A stretch of DNA of 64,000 bases from Candidatus Woesearchaeota archaeon. GTDB taxonomy: Archaea > Nanobdellota > Nanobdellia > Woesearchaeales > WJKL01. The position numbers and the translations under genes are program-made. Where the stretch lies: assembly GCA_019322435.1 (NCBI GenBank), contig JAHWIR010000014.1, positions 1 through 64,000 of the forward strand, given 5' to 3'. The notes under the pieces were generated by a model. The model ran no database searches. It was not told where the DNA came from and saw only the letters and a program-made list of their open reading frames with translations. Shown here piece by piece: positions 1 through 7,619 of this stretch (positions are counted from its first letter, which is position 1; every line of letters begins with the position of its first letter).

Positions 1-1281
1 GACTGCGGTGTCAATGTTGCTTCATGGGATAATGCATACCCTTTCCTGGAAGTTCCAGAATTTAATATAAAACAGTTAGACGCAGTCATCATAACACATT
101 CACACCTAGACCATATCGGGTTTGTTCCGTACTTGTTCAAATTTGGATATAAAGGACCTGTCTATATGACAGCTCCAACAAGGGATGTAGGTTCATTACT
201 GCTGTTAGACTACATAAAAATCATGAAATCAGAAGGCAAAGAGCCTATTTTTGAGACAGAGCATGTCAAAGAGATGGTCAAGCACACAATTGCACTGGAT
301 TATGAAGAAGTATCTGATATCACACCAGATGTTAGAATCACATTATACAATGCAGGCCACATCCTAGGCTCTTCAGAAGTGCATCTGCATATTGCTAATG
401 GTTTGCATAACATTGTCTACACAGGAGACATGAAATATGGAAGAACTGCTTTATTAGAGGCAGCAAACACGCAGTTCCCAAGAGTAGAGACATTGATAAT
501 GGAGGCAACATACGGCGGAAAAGAGAATGTGCTGCCTCCTCAAAAACAAGCAGACGATTTCCTGAAAAAAGTCATAGCTGACACAGTAAAAAGAGGAGGA
601 AAGATACTGCTGCCTACTCTGGGGTCAGGAAGAGGCCAGGAAGTCCTGATAATGCTTGAGAGCATGATAAGGAGCAAGGAGATGAAAAAAGTTCCAGTCT
701 ATATTGACGGCTGTGTCTGGGATATCACAGCAATCCACACAGCCTATCCAGAATTCCTGAACTCAACAGTAAGAAGACAGATATTCCACAAAGACCAGAA
801 CCCATTCTTGTCAGAGATATTTCAAAGAGTCGGCTCGCAAAAAGAAAGAATGCAGATAATTGAGGAAAAAGGCCCTTGTGTTATTTTGGCAACATCTGGT
901 ATGCTTGTCGGAGGCCCGTCAGTTGAATACCTAAGGCGTCTTGCAGACAACCCAAAGAACTCACTGATATTCACATGCTACCAAGGAGAAGGCTCCCTAG
1001 GACAGAGAATCCAAAGAGGAGAAAAAGAGATCATATTCAAGCACGGCCAGAAACAAGAGATTGTCCCAATCAAGATGGAAGTCCATAAACTAGAAATCAC
1101 AGCTCATTCTGATAGAAAACAACTAACTAACTTTGCATACAAATGCAACCCAAAGCCAAAGAAAATAATTGTAAATCACGGCGAAAACTCCAGATGCTTA
1201 GACCTAGCTTCTTCCCTGCATAAGATGAACAGAGTAGAGACAAATGCTCCTAGAGATATGGATGCAATTAGGATAAAATAG
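1..1281 (+). CDS. fttA: aCPSF1/FttA-type beta-CASP ribonuclease, 3' part
   Basis: Archaeal transcription-termination endonuclease of the metallo-beta-lactamase/beta-CASP family, which cuts RNA 3' ends. The reading frame is open from base 1, so the true start and the usual N-terminal KH domains lie outside the window; a TTG at 133 is not the start. Visible are the Zn-binding HSHLDH motif (nt 97-114), the AGH histidine, the YTGD aspartate, and beta-CASP motifs ending in HSDR and NHGEN. The C-terminus resembles aCPSF1 rather than shorter RNase J or aCPSF2. The segment before HSDR reads EITA where most relatives have GFSG. Family assignment is strong. Confidence 0.92.
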   Translation, partial: DCGVNVASWDNAYPFLEVPEFNIKQLDAVIITHSHLDHIGFVPYLFKFGYKGPVYMTAPTRDVGSLLLLDYIKIMKSEGKEPIFETEHVKEMVKHTIALDYEEVSDITPDVRITLYNAGHILGSSEVHLHIANGLHNIVYTGDMKYGRTALLEAANTQFPRVETLIMEATYGGKENVLPPQKQADDFLKKVIADTVKRGGKILLPTLGSGRGQEVLIMLESMIRSKEMKKVPVYIDGCVWDITAIHTAYPEFLNSTVRRQIFHKDQNPFLSEIFQRVGSQKERMQIIEEKGPCVILATSGMLVGGPSVEYLRRLADNPKNSLIFTCYQGEGSLGQRIQRGEKEIIFKHGQKQEIVPIKMEVHKLEITAHSDRKQLTNFAYKCNPKPKKIIVNHGENSRCLDLASSLHKMNRVETNAPRDMDAIRIK

Positions 1282-1322
1282 CACCACCTTTATAAAATTC
1301 TTTCACTATGTTCTTCTTGAGA

Positions 1323-1721
1323 ATGATAAGCCCTTTAGAGACTTTGCTGTATTCGAATCTGCGGATTGAGCTTAGACCAAAAGGTGTAAAAAACCCATCT
1401 CTTATTATTAAGACAACCACAGAAAGCAATTTCTACTATGTTGGTCCATCAAGAGAAGATATAACGATCAGCTGCAGTGAATATAAAAATATCAATACAA
1501 TCAACAGAGTTACAGAATTTAGAGTAGAAAGCGCAAAAGGACATCCTGGAAAGGTTTATTGCGCTATACAGGATAATAAAAATAATTTATTGGTGGGATT
1601 TAATATATTACAGACCTATTCTCAAATCATGAATCCAGGGCCTGGTGTAACAGGACAACTCCCTCCTTATCCAATTTATTTTGATGAATGGATGAGAGTC
1701 AACGGCTTAAAAAAGAGCTAA
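1323..1721 (+). CDS. hypothetical protein, 132 aa
   Basis: I do not recognise this protein. It is mixed alpha/beta in composition with no signal peptide or membrane segment. An ATG at 1308 also lies in frame, but the TATA box TTTATAAA at 1289-1296 places transcription start near 1318, so the ATG at 1323 fits a near-leaderless message better. It follows aCPSF1 by about 40 bases with its own promoter. Confidence 0.6.
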   Translation: MISPLETLLYSNLRIELRPKGVKNPSLIIKTTTESNFYYVGPSREDITISCSEYKNINTINRVTEFRVESAKGHPGKVYCAIQDNKNNLLVGFNILQTYSQIMNPGPGVTGQLPPYPIYFDEWMRVNGLKKS

Positions 1722-1745
1722 TAATTGTCACTACTTCTAAGAAAC

Positions 1746-1778
1746 AACAAAATAGAAAGGTTTATAAAGGAGTAATAC
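1746..1778 (+). promoter_or_regulatory. promoter with 33-nt copy of the 34722-34754 promoter
   Basis: BRE/TATA core AAAGGTTTATAAAG about 28 bp before the ATG at 1794. The whole 33-nt block matches 34722-34754 with one mismatch, including AACAAAATAG upstream and AGTAATAC downstream of TATA. Sequence identity beyond the TATA core suggests a shared regulatory site. Confidence 0.65.
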
Positions 1779-1793
1779 CTTAATTTTAAAGTA

Positions 1794-2903
1794 ATGAGTC
1801 AAATCATAACTGGTTTTTTCAGGAGAAAAGAAGATTTACAGACTAAAGTATCTAAATGTATTGCTAAATATGAAGAATCAGCTGGAAAAAGAAAGCCAAT
1901 TCTTCCTCATCAGCTAAGGAACGTAGGAGCTAAAGAGGTATACAGAAGAAGACAGGAAGACCACCAATTTCTTGAAACAATGGTTTCTTATCTTGACAAC
2001 AGGCCAAGAGCAAAAACAAAGCTTGAGTCAGGAGAACATCCAGAATTGATGGTAGATGAAGTAAGAAAAGTGCTTCAAAAAACACTTTATAGAGATTTCT
2101 GGAATTTTTACAAGAATAAAAAAATACTAAAAGCAAAAAAGAAAGAACCAAGTTTTGTAGAATTTGAGCAAAAAACTAATCTTGTGAGGGATTTTGCAGC
2201 TTCATTGAAAAGATGTTTTGACTGCTATTTAGATATATGCAAAACTGAAAACACCAAGTTTTTCAAATTTAGTGAATATGGCGTACTTCAACTGCCTGTG
2301 GGAAATCCAAATGGAGCAGGATTCTACAATCTAGTCAATGAAAAACAACTAGGCCTTGATTTCGACCATGATGAACTGCAAAAATTCAAAAACGAATCAG
2401 CAAAAATAGGAGTTGACTTTAACCCAAGCATTCCAGATGCATATCATTTCCTTGACAGCTGTATGGAATACATATTAGAGGCTGCTAAAGGCTTAATCGA
2501 AGTTGACGGATTCAACACACTAGCTGTAACATATCACCTTACTCAAACAGAAGCATATCAAAGAATAAGATTCCTTAAAAAAATTGTTCCGCCAGATCCT
2601 AAAAAAGTAGAAGATACCCAGGAAAAAGAATTCATAGTTCCAGAGTCAAAAGCATATTATTATGCGCGTATTAAATCAAATGGAAATGACGGAGACTGGC
2701 TTGCTACTTACAAAATAGAATGGAAGAGATATTGTGCTAAACTTGAGAAGCTTGGAATTAAAAAAGTCCCAAAAGGAGTTATAACCTTAGCAGAGGTTAC
2801 TGTAATGGGAGCGAAGATTAAAGAAATCCCAGATCCAGAAAAAAAGAAAATCAAAGTAGAGTACAGAACACAAAGCGGGCGACATAAGAAAATCAACCCA
2901 TAA
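1794..2903 (+). CDS. hypothetical protein, 369 aa
   Basis: Unrecognised. It is soluble, lysine-rich and largely helical by composition, with clusters of basic residues near both ends and a C-terminal KVEYRTQSGRHKK tail that could bind nucleic acid. The start is fixed by the TATA box at about 1762-1769. Its promoter is nearly identical to that of the membrane metallopeptidase-like gene at 34767, although the two proteins look unrelated. Gene reality is secure from length and codon use; function is unknown. Confidence 0.75.
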   Translation: MSQIITGFFRRKEDLQTKVSKCIAKYEESAGKRKPILPHQLRNVGAKEVYRRRQEDHQFLETMVSYLDNRPRAKTKLESGEHPELMVDEVRKVLQKTLYRDFWNFYKNKKILKAKKKEPSFVEFEQKTNLVRDFAASLKRCFDCYLDICKTENTKFFKFSEYGVLQLPVGNPNGAGFYNLVNEKQLGLDFDHDELQKFKNESAKIGVDFNPSIPDAYHFLDSCMEYILEAAKGLIEVDGFNTLAVTYHLTQTEAYQRIRFLKKIVPPDPKKVEDTQEKEFIVPESKAYYYARIKSNGNDGDWLATYKIEWKRYCAKLEKLGIKKVPKGVITLAEVTVMGAKIKEIPDPEKKKIKVEYRTQSGRHKKINP

Positions 2904-2973
2904 CCTTTTTAAATCCTATTCTATTATACATTAAAAAAGAGTTCTGTGATAGTGTACTAAATAAGGTGTTAAC

Positions 2974-3471
2974 ATGCAGAAAGGGGACTCTAAATATATT
3001 TTAATTGTATTGGTTATGTTTATTATAGGCTGGTTCTCAAATGATATCTATTCATTTATTACTGATTTAAACAAAGAATCTCCTTTCTCTTTATCATCAA
3101 ATGAAGTAAAATCTCCAAGCGACTGGGTAAAAGAAAACCAGGTTAAAATAAGAGACAGTTCAGTAACAATAGTAATAAGCAATGCAACATGGGCAAAATT
3201 CACAAACACCAACTCAATGGATCCTGTTATTGACGAATCATCCCATGCAATAAAGCTCATCCCAGAAAAACCTTCTCAACTAAGCAAAGGAGATATAATC
3301 TCATACAAATCAGACAAACTGGATGCTGTAATCATACACCGGATCATTGACATCAATGTTGATGACAAAGGAATTTACTTCATAACAAAAGGCGATAACA
3401 ACAAAGCAGCAGACCCGGAAAAAGTCAGATTCAACCAGATAACTGGTGTTGTAGTAGGAATTCTTTATTGA
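2974..3471 (+). CDS. signal peptidase I, S26 family (Sec11-like)
   Basis: Removes signal peptides from exported proteins at the membrane. One N-terminal transmembrane segment spans residues 8-21, followed by the catalytic serine in NSMDP (Ser81) and, about 40 residues later, HRII with His122 where bacterial enzymes have lysine. His in this position is typical of Sec11 and archaeal S26B peptidases. A GDNN motif near the C-terminus is also family-typical. At 165 aa it is close to archaeal family length. Candidate substrates here are the secreted proteins at 35734-37358. Confidence 0.85.
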   Translation: MQKGDSKYILIVLVMFIIGWFSNDIYSFITDLNKESPFSLSSNEVKSPSDWVKENQVKIRDSSVTIVISNATWAKFTNTNSMDPVIDESSHAIKLIPEKPSQLSKGDIISYKSDKLDAVIIHRIIDINVDDKGIYFITKGDNNKAADPEKVRFNQITGVVVGILY

Positions 3472-3538
3472 TGCTACCAATAAGTAGTAATTATAGTAAC
3501 CTTTATATATTAGTAATATACTACTTTAAAGTATTAAA

Positions 3539-3820
3539 ATGGAGGAAAAAATGAAAATCAAAGAAACCCCCTTCAAAAAAGAGAATGAAGAAAACCTAAT
3601 AAACCTTCTGGATGATTTACTAGAACACAAGCAGTATGGTGCTATGGGCTCTGCTTTAGAGACAGTAAAAGAAACATTCACTCAATATCCTGAATACAAA
3701 AACAGACTAGAGAGAGCAATTAACACTGAAGATGCGCTTCTAGTAAATAAAAGAATTGGCAAAGCACTTCAAAGGATATATAGCCGAGAACAAAGATGGA
3801 TATGTGCAAACTGGCATTAA
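3539..3820 (+). CDS. hypothetical protein, 5' part of a probable frameshifted gene
   Basis: The first ~70 residues are ordinary acidic helical sequence. The last ~18 codons contain Trp, Cys and rare Arg codons unlike the rest. The +1 frame is open from 3747 and gives natural sequence that continues to 4211. A one-base slip in the A run near 3749-3752 would join both parts into one protein of about 223 aa. Alternatively these are two adjacent genes, because an ATG at 3822 lies one base after this stop. No homology recognised. Confidence 0.55.
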   Translation: MEEKMKIKETPFKKENEENLINLLDDLLEHKQYGAMGSALETVKETFTQYPEYKNRLERAINTEDALLVNKRIGKALQRIYSREQRWICANWH

Positions 3821-4211
3821 AATGGTGTTCAAAAAACTAAGGGAAATAATTATAGCATTGAGAGGATATACCCCAGTATCACTTAAACTATATCCTTGTG
3901 CAGGATACAGGCCACCATACAAAAAAGGCCACACATATCTTATTTATGAAGTATTAAAAAACGGAAAAATCAGAAAAAATACAGGTATAACAAATTTTCC
4001 TGAATTTGAAGAATTGCCATATGAAATTCTTGAGATTAAAGACCAAGATAAAGACCAAGAAATACTCTGCCCTGCATGCAGATATGGTAAACAAGATTGT
4101 AACCCTGAAGAAAAACTAAGTATAGAACAAATCCTAGAAAAATATTATCCAAATTTCAATAAAAGAACCTTAGCCCTTGCTCGTCCGCTAAAAGATCAAG
4201 AAAAGGTTTAA
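3756..4211 (+). CDS. hypothetical protein with Cys cluster, 3' part of probable frameshifted gene
   Basis: The frame is open from 3747; an ATG at 3822 would give a 129-aa separate protein. The sequence from 3756 onward has natural codon use, arguing that it was originally continuous with the upstream frame. It contains a CPACRYGKQDC cluster near residue 105 that may bind metal or be redox-active. It sits just upstream of methionine aminopeptidase, which has its own TATA-like sequence near 4205. Function unknown. Confidence 0.55.
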   Translation: MAKHFKGYIAENKDGYVQTGIKMVFKKLREIIIALRGYTPVSLKLYPCAGYRPPYKKGHTYLIYEVLKNGKIRKNTGITNFPEFEELPYEILEIKDQDKDQEILCPACRYGKQDCNPEEKLSIEQILEKYYPNFNKRTLALARPLKDQEKV

Positions 4212-4236
4212 ATACATACTATTTTTCTTAAGAACT

Positions 4237-5115
4237 ATGGAAGAAGAGCAAAAAAAAGCATGCAAGATTGCAGCACAAGCATTAGAATACGCATTAACAT
4301 TAATAGTTCCAGACACAACTCTTTTAGAAATCTGTGAAAAAACAGAAAAAAAGATTCAAGACCTAGGAGCTAAGCCGGCATTCCCTGTTCAAATCAGCTT
4401 AAACGATACAGCTGCCCACTTCTGCCCTGATGAAGATGACACAACTGTTTTAAAAGACCAAGTTGTCTGCATTGACATCGGAGTCCATATCAAAGGATAT
4501 ATTGGAGATAATGCTGCAACAATTGATTTATCCAAAAATAACCAAGATTTAGTAAAAGCTTCAAGAGAAGCACTAGATAATGCAATAAAAATAATAAAAC
4601 CTGGAATAACATTAGCAGAGATAGGAAAAACAATCCAGGAGACAATCCAAAAATACGGCTTTGCTCCTGTAAGAAACCTGTCTGGACATGGTTTAGATGA
4701 ATACAACATCCACACCAAGCCAACAATACCTAATTATGATAATGGCGATACAACAAAATTAGAAGAAGGAATGATAGTTGCAATAGAACCATTTGCATCA
4801 AAAGGAGCTGGCATTGTTTATGAAAGCGGCAATCCAACTGTCTTCTCATTAGCAGGAAAAAAACCAACAAGAAATATTATCACAAGAAAAATTCTAAAAG
4901 AGATAGACAGCTACAATGGCTTGCCTTTTTGCAAAAGATGGCTTACACACAAATTTGGCTTTGCAAAAACAAGTTTAGCATTAAGAGATCTTAAACAGTT
5001 AGAAATCTTAAGAGAATATCCTCCTTTAATAGATAAAAACCACGGATTAGTATCCCAGGCAGAACATACTGTTTTAGTAACCAAAGAAGGCTGTGAGATT
5101 CTTACTAAAGCTTAA
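4237..5115 (+). CDS. map: methionine aminopeptidase, type II
   Basis: Removes the initiator methionine from nascent proteins in the cytoplasm (peptidase family M24A). The dinuclear metal site is visible: Asp in CIDIG, Asp in GDNAAT, His in SGHGL, Glu in AIEPF and Glu in QAEHTV. The roughly 60-residue insert between the HGL and C-terminal Glu motifs identifies the type II (archaeal/eukaryotic) form. Length of 292 aa is typical. A TTTAAATAC promoter element lies about 27 bp before the ATG, so the message is probably leaderless. The 3' end overlaps the convergent gene by four bases. Confidence 0.95.
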   Translation: MEEEQKKACKIAAQALEYALTLIVPDTTLLEICEKTEKKIQDLGAKPAFPVQISLNDTAAHFCPDEDDTTVLKDQVVCIDIGVHIKGYIGDNAATIDLSKNNQDLVKASREALDNAIKIIKPGITLAEIGKTIQETIQKYGFAPVRNLSGHGLDEYNIHTKPTIPNYDNGDTTKLEEGMIVAIEPFASKGAGIVYESGNPTVFSLAGKKPTRNIITRKILKEIDSYNGLPFCKRWLTHKFGFAKTSLALRDLKQLEILREYPPLIDKNHGLVSQAEHTVLVTKEGCEILTKA

Positions 5116-5447
5116 TCATAAGAACCCATATAGAATAAACCGCTGTCATTCTCATCATCAAAAACACAGTCAATGCCGCAAAGGTTTCCTACACTTTCGC
5201 TTATTAATTCCTGGAAAGATATTCCTAATTTTCCTGCTAATCCTTCTAGATAAGATATTTTCTGATCAGTTAATTCTTTACCATTGAAAAATGCTCTCTC
5301 ATATTCCCTAACAACCTCCCTTACATAATCAGCAGGCTCTATATCCCTAATATTTTGATCAACTAGGAAGTCAGCAGCATGTATTGCTGCAGCAGGAAAA
5401 TTATCCCTTATATTTAATTCAAGAACATTTTCTTCAGTTTTTACCAT
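5112..5447 (-). CDS. hypothetical protein, 111 aa
   Basis: Acidic soluble protein with no recognised domain. It has short helical segments and a Cys pair in NLCGIDC near residue 90. It converges on methionine aminopeptidase, sharing four bases at the stop codons. A TATA-like TATATAAG sequence lies upstream on the minus strand near 5475. Confidence 0.6.
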   Translation of the reverse strand: MVKTEENVLELNIRDNFPAAAIHAADFLVDQNIRDIEPADYVREVVREYERAFFNGKELTDQKISYLEGLAGKLGISFQELISESVGNLCGIDCVFDDENDSGLFYMGSYD

Positions 5448-5497
5448 ACTACTCCCTCTTCGGTATATAGAACATATATCTTATATAAATTTTACGA

Positions 5498-6931
5498 TTA
5501 AAGAATATCAATGCTTATCTTGTCCTGCTTGCCTGTTTTCATGTCTTTTACAGTCAGCATCCCGGATTTGATCTCATCTTCTCCAATGAACACAACCTTT
5601 TTTGCATTCATAGAACTAGCATAACTCATCTGATTCTTGATGTTCCTTGCACTTAAATCATAATCAACAGAATACTTTTTTCTTAGATTCTTGATAATCT
5701 TGATTGCTTCTTCCTTAACATCTCCGATTATAACAGCAAAATAATCAACACCCAAACCAGGATCAGGAACCAAATCTTTTTCTTTTAATAACAAACTTAG
5801 AGTGCTGTATCCCATTCCAAAACCAGTTGCAGCTGTCTTAGCCCCTCCATAAAGCTCGACCAGATTATCATACCTTCCTCCTCCAGCAATTGCCCTAAAC
5901 TTCTCTTCTTTATCATATATCTCAAACACTGTTCCAGTATAATATGCCAAGCCTCTAGCAACAGAGATATCAAACACAACAAATCTCTTGTCTAATAATT
6001 CCATAACTGCTTTCAATTCATTAAGCCCTTCTTTAGCTAATTTATTCAGCTTTAATTTCTCAACATCATCAACACTCTTGCACTTCAAGATCTTCTTTAT
6101 CCCGCTGACATCAATCTTCAGATTCTTCAGCTCTTTTTCAAATTCTTCAGTAGATATCTTATTTGATTTATCTATAATCCTTACAACATCTTCCAACTGC
6201 TCTTCCTTAACAACACCCAACAACAACCCTTGCAGTAATTTCCTGTTATTTACTTTAACAAAAAAATCCTTTGACGTCAAACCCAAACTTTTCAAACATT
6301 CAACAGCCAGATTAATAATCTCAGCATCAGCATCAGCCTTATCACAGCCAAACAATTCAACAGATAATTGATAAAACTCCCTAAGCCTTCCTGCCTGAGG
6401 CCTTTCATATCTCCACATTCTGCTTAATCCAAACCATTTTACAGGCTTTGGAAGTTCTTTCTGCTTTTCTAAAAACATTCTTGTAATAGGAACAGTAAGA
6501 TCAAATCTTAATCCAAACTTTTCATCTCCTTTTTGCTCTAAAGTAAATATCTGGCCAAGGATCTCCTGTCCTGACTTCTTAGTAAGCAGATCAAGGCCTT
6601 CAAAAGCAGGTGTTTCAACCTCATTAAACCCAAATTTCTTAGCACTCTGCCTTAATTTGGCAAATATCTTGTTCCTGACACCCATCTCTGAAGCATAAAA
6701 ATCCGCTGTTCCAGTCGGCTTCTGGAACTGCTCTTTGACCTCTTTCACTACTTTCTCAACTATCTTCTGAGCTTCAGGCACTTCCATCCTGCCTCCAGCC
6801 CCTGTTATAAGCCTTCTAACAGCATCTCTTACACATTCAGAAGAATTAGGGTAAATACCCTTATTTACAAGCTTTTTTATCTCTTCCACTAACCCTGCAG
6901 TTAGCCTTATTTGCATAGTTTCCATTACCAT
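5498..6931 (-). CDS. hisS: histidyl-tRNA synthetase with N-terminal ribbon-helix-helix domain
   Basis: Class II synthetase that charges tRNA-His. Residues about 50-477 form the catalytic and anticodon-binding parts: FDLTVPITR, motif 2 RMWRYERPQ, the HisRS-specific GLAYYTGTVFE, GGGRYDNL and a C-terminal anticodon domain. Motif 3 is GFGMGYSTL, without the usual Glu-Arg. Residues about 5-45 are an added ribbon-helix-helix DNA-binding domain, a strand MQIRL followed by two helices joined at YPNSSE. The frame is continuous. The message seems leaderless: TATA is at 6953-6962 with a palindrome filling the space to the ATG. An internal ATG at 6787 with GGAGG four bases upstream could yield a HisRS without the DNA-binding domain. 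Confidence 0.93.
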   Translation of the reverse strand: MVMETMQIRLTAGLVEEIKKLVNKGIYPNSSECVRDAVRRLITGAGGRMEVPEAQKIVEKVVKEVKEQFQKPTGTADFYASEMGVRNKIFAKLRQSAKKFGFNEVETPAFEGLDLLTKKSGQEILGQIFTLEQKGDEKFGLRFDLTVPITRMFLEKQKELPKPVKWFGLSRMWRYERPQAGRLREFYQLSVELFGCDKADADAEIINLAVECLKSLGLTSKDFFVKVNNRKLLQGLLLGVVKEEQLEDVVRIIDKSNKISTEEFEKELKNLKIDVSGIKKILKCKSVDDVEKLKLNKLAKEGLNELKAVMELLDKRFVVFDISVARGLAYYTGTVFEIYDKEEKFRAIAGGGRYDNLVELYGGAKTAATGFGMGYSTLSLLLKEKDLVPDPGLGVDYFAVIIGDVKEEAIKIIKNLRKKYSVDYDLSARNIKNQMSYASSMNAKKVVFIGEDEIKSGMLTVKDMKTGKQDKISIDIL

Positions 6932-6952
6932 AGTAATGTAATTGTAATTACT
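6932..6952 (-). promoter_or_regulatory. palindromic operator candidate at the hisS start
   Basis: A 21-bp site with arms AGTAAT/ATTACT abuts the hisS ATG and fills the gap to the TATA box. It also contains three GTAAT direct repeats. Its position would block RNA polymerase recruitment, and the encoded protein carries a DNA-binding domain, so autoregulation is inferred. Confidence 0.55.
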
Positions 6953-6953
6953 T

Positions 6954-6987
6954 ATATATAAATGTATCGATTTTAAGAATCAGAAAA
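6954..6987 (-). repeat. 34-bp promoter repeat, copy at hisS
   Basis: Identical to 7579-7612 at 33 of 34 positions. On the minus strand it contains the TATA box (TTTATATAT) and the upstream flank that includes ATCGAT. The two copies drive hisS and the Doc/ribbon-helix-helix pair. Confidence 0.8.
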
Positions 6988-6995
6988 CCCTAATT

Positions 6996-7220
6996 TTAGC
7001 CTTTTTCAAGCTCTTTTTCCATATATTGCTCTACTTTAGAGCTCATCTTCATACCTTTCTTCCTGCAATACTCCCTAAATCGATGAAGTAAACTGCTATC
7101 AATAGTAAAATTAGCCCTTTCCTTGTAATTAATCTTCTTAAGCCTGTGAGTCCTATCATATTCTTCCAGAGCATCAAACATCTCAGGATAAAGCATAATC
7201 GCCTTCCTTGCATTTCTCAT
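6996..7220 (-). CDS. ribbon-helix-helix antitoxin candidate, 74 aa
   Basis: Small protein whose C-terminal half (residues about 35-72) reads as a ribbon-helix-helix fold: strand RANFTID, helix SSLLHRFREYCRKKG, then a second helix from MSSKVEQYM. I choose the ATG at 7220 because AGGTGA lies seven bases upstream, containing the stop codon of the Doc gene; an in-frame ATG at 7241 is less likely. It is translationally coupled to Doc and probably neutralises it and represses the operon. The order toxin first, antitoxin second is the reverse of classical phd-doc. Confidence 0.7.
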   Translation of the reverse strand: MRNARKAIMLYPEMFDALEEYDRTHRLKKINYKERANFTIDSSLLHRFREYCRKKGMKMSSKVEQYMEKELEKG

Positions 7221-7227
7221 TAATCTT

Positions 7228-7557
7228 TCACCTGATAGCATTCTTAATCATCCTCCTGATCTGGGCAATATCTTTAAGATTCTTAGACGCAATATCCAGC
7301 ACTAATTTGTTTACCTTATCCTGATCAAAACCAATCTCAAACTCAGTAAAATAAGCTGCAATAAGCACAGCAGCTGTTCTCTTGTTTCCATCTTCAAAAA
7401 CATGATCAAGAACAATTGCTCGAACAAGATAAGCTAATTGTTCTAATGAACTTTTATTCTTTATAGAAGATACAGCAAAGCTTAAACTACCTTTATTCCT
7501 GACTAAACCCTTATCAAACAATTTATTTAATCTTACAGCATCTTTTTCATTAAACAT
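7228..7557 (-). CDS. doc: Doc-type Fic-fold toxin
   Basis: Death-on-curing family toxin; the characterised P1 Doc is a kinase that phosphorylates elongation factor Tu. The catalytic loop is HVFEDGNKRTA, close to the Doc consensus HxFxDxNKRT, followed by a hydrophobic helix. A GTG at 7563 is in frame, but the ATG at 7557 is the right distance (about 26 bp) from the TATA box at 7577-7586 and gives 109 aa. It lies upstream of and is coupled to a ribbon-helix-helix gene. Toxin activity in this organism is inferred. Confidence 0.8.
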   Translation of the reverse strand: MFNEKDAVRLNKLFDKGLVRNKGSLSFAVSSIKNKSSLEQLAYLVRAIVLDHVFEDGNKRTAAVLIAAYFTEFEIGFDQDKVNKLVLDIASKNLKDIAQIRRMIKNAIR

Positions 7558-7571
7558 ACACACTAGTATGT
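7554..7571 (-). promoter_or_regulatory. inverted repeat at the Doc start, operator candidate
   Basis: Arms ACATAC/GTATGT with a six-base spacer overlap the Doc start codon. It occupies the same place relative to TATA as the hisS palindrome but has a different sequence, so the two repressors may differ in specificity. Confidence 0.45.
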
Positions 7572-7578
7572 ATAATAA

Positions 7579-7612
7579 ATATATAAATGTATCGATTTTA
7601 ATAATCAGAAAA
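7579..7612 (-). repeat. 34-bp promoter repeat, copy at doc
   Basis: Second copy of the element at 6954-6987, with one mismatch (7602 versus 6977). It contains the TATA box of the Doc operon. Confidence 0.8.
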
Positions 7613-7619
7613 AGCTTAT

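Noticed and set aside
3740..3822. Programmed frameshift called with certainty
   Set aside because: An adjacent ATG at 3822 allows two separate genes, so it is kept only as a hypothesis.
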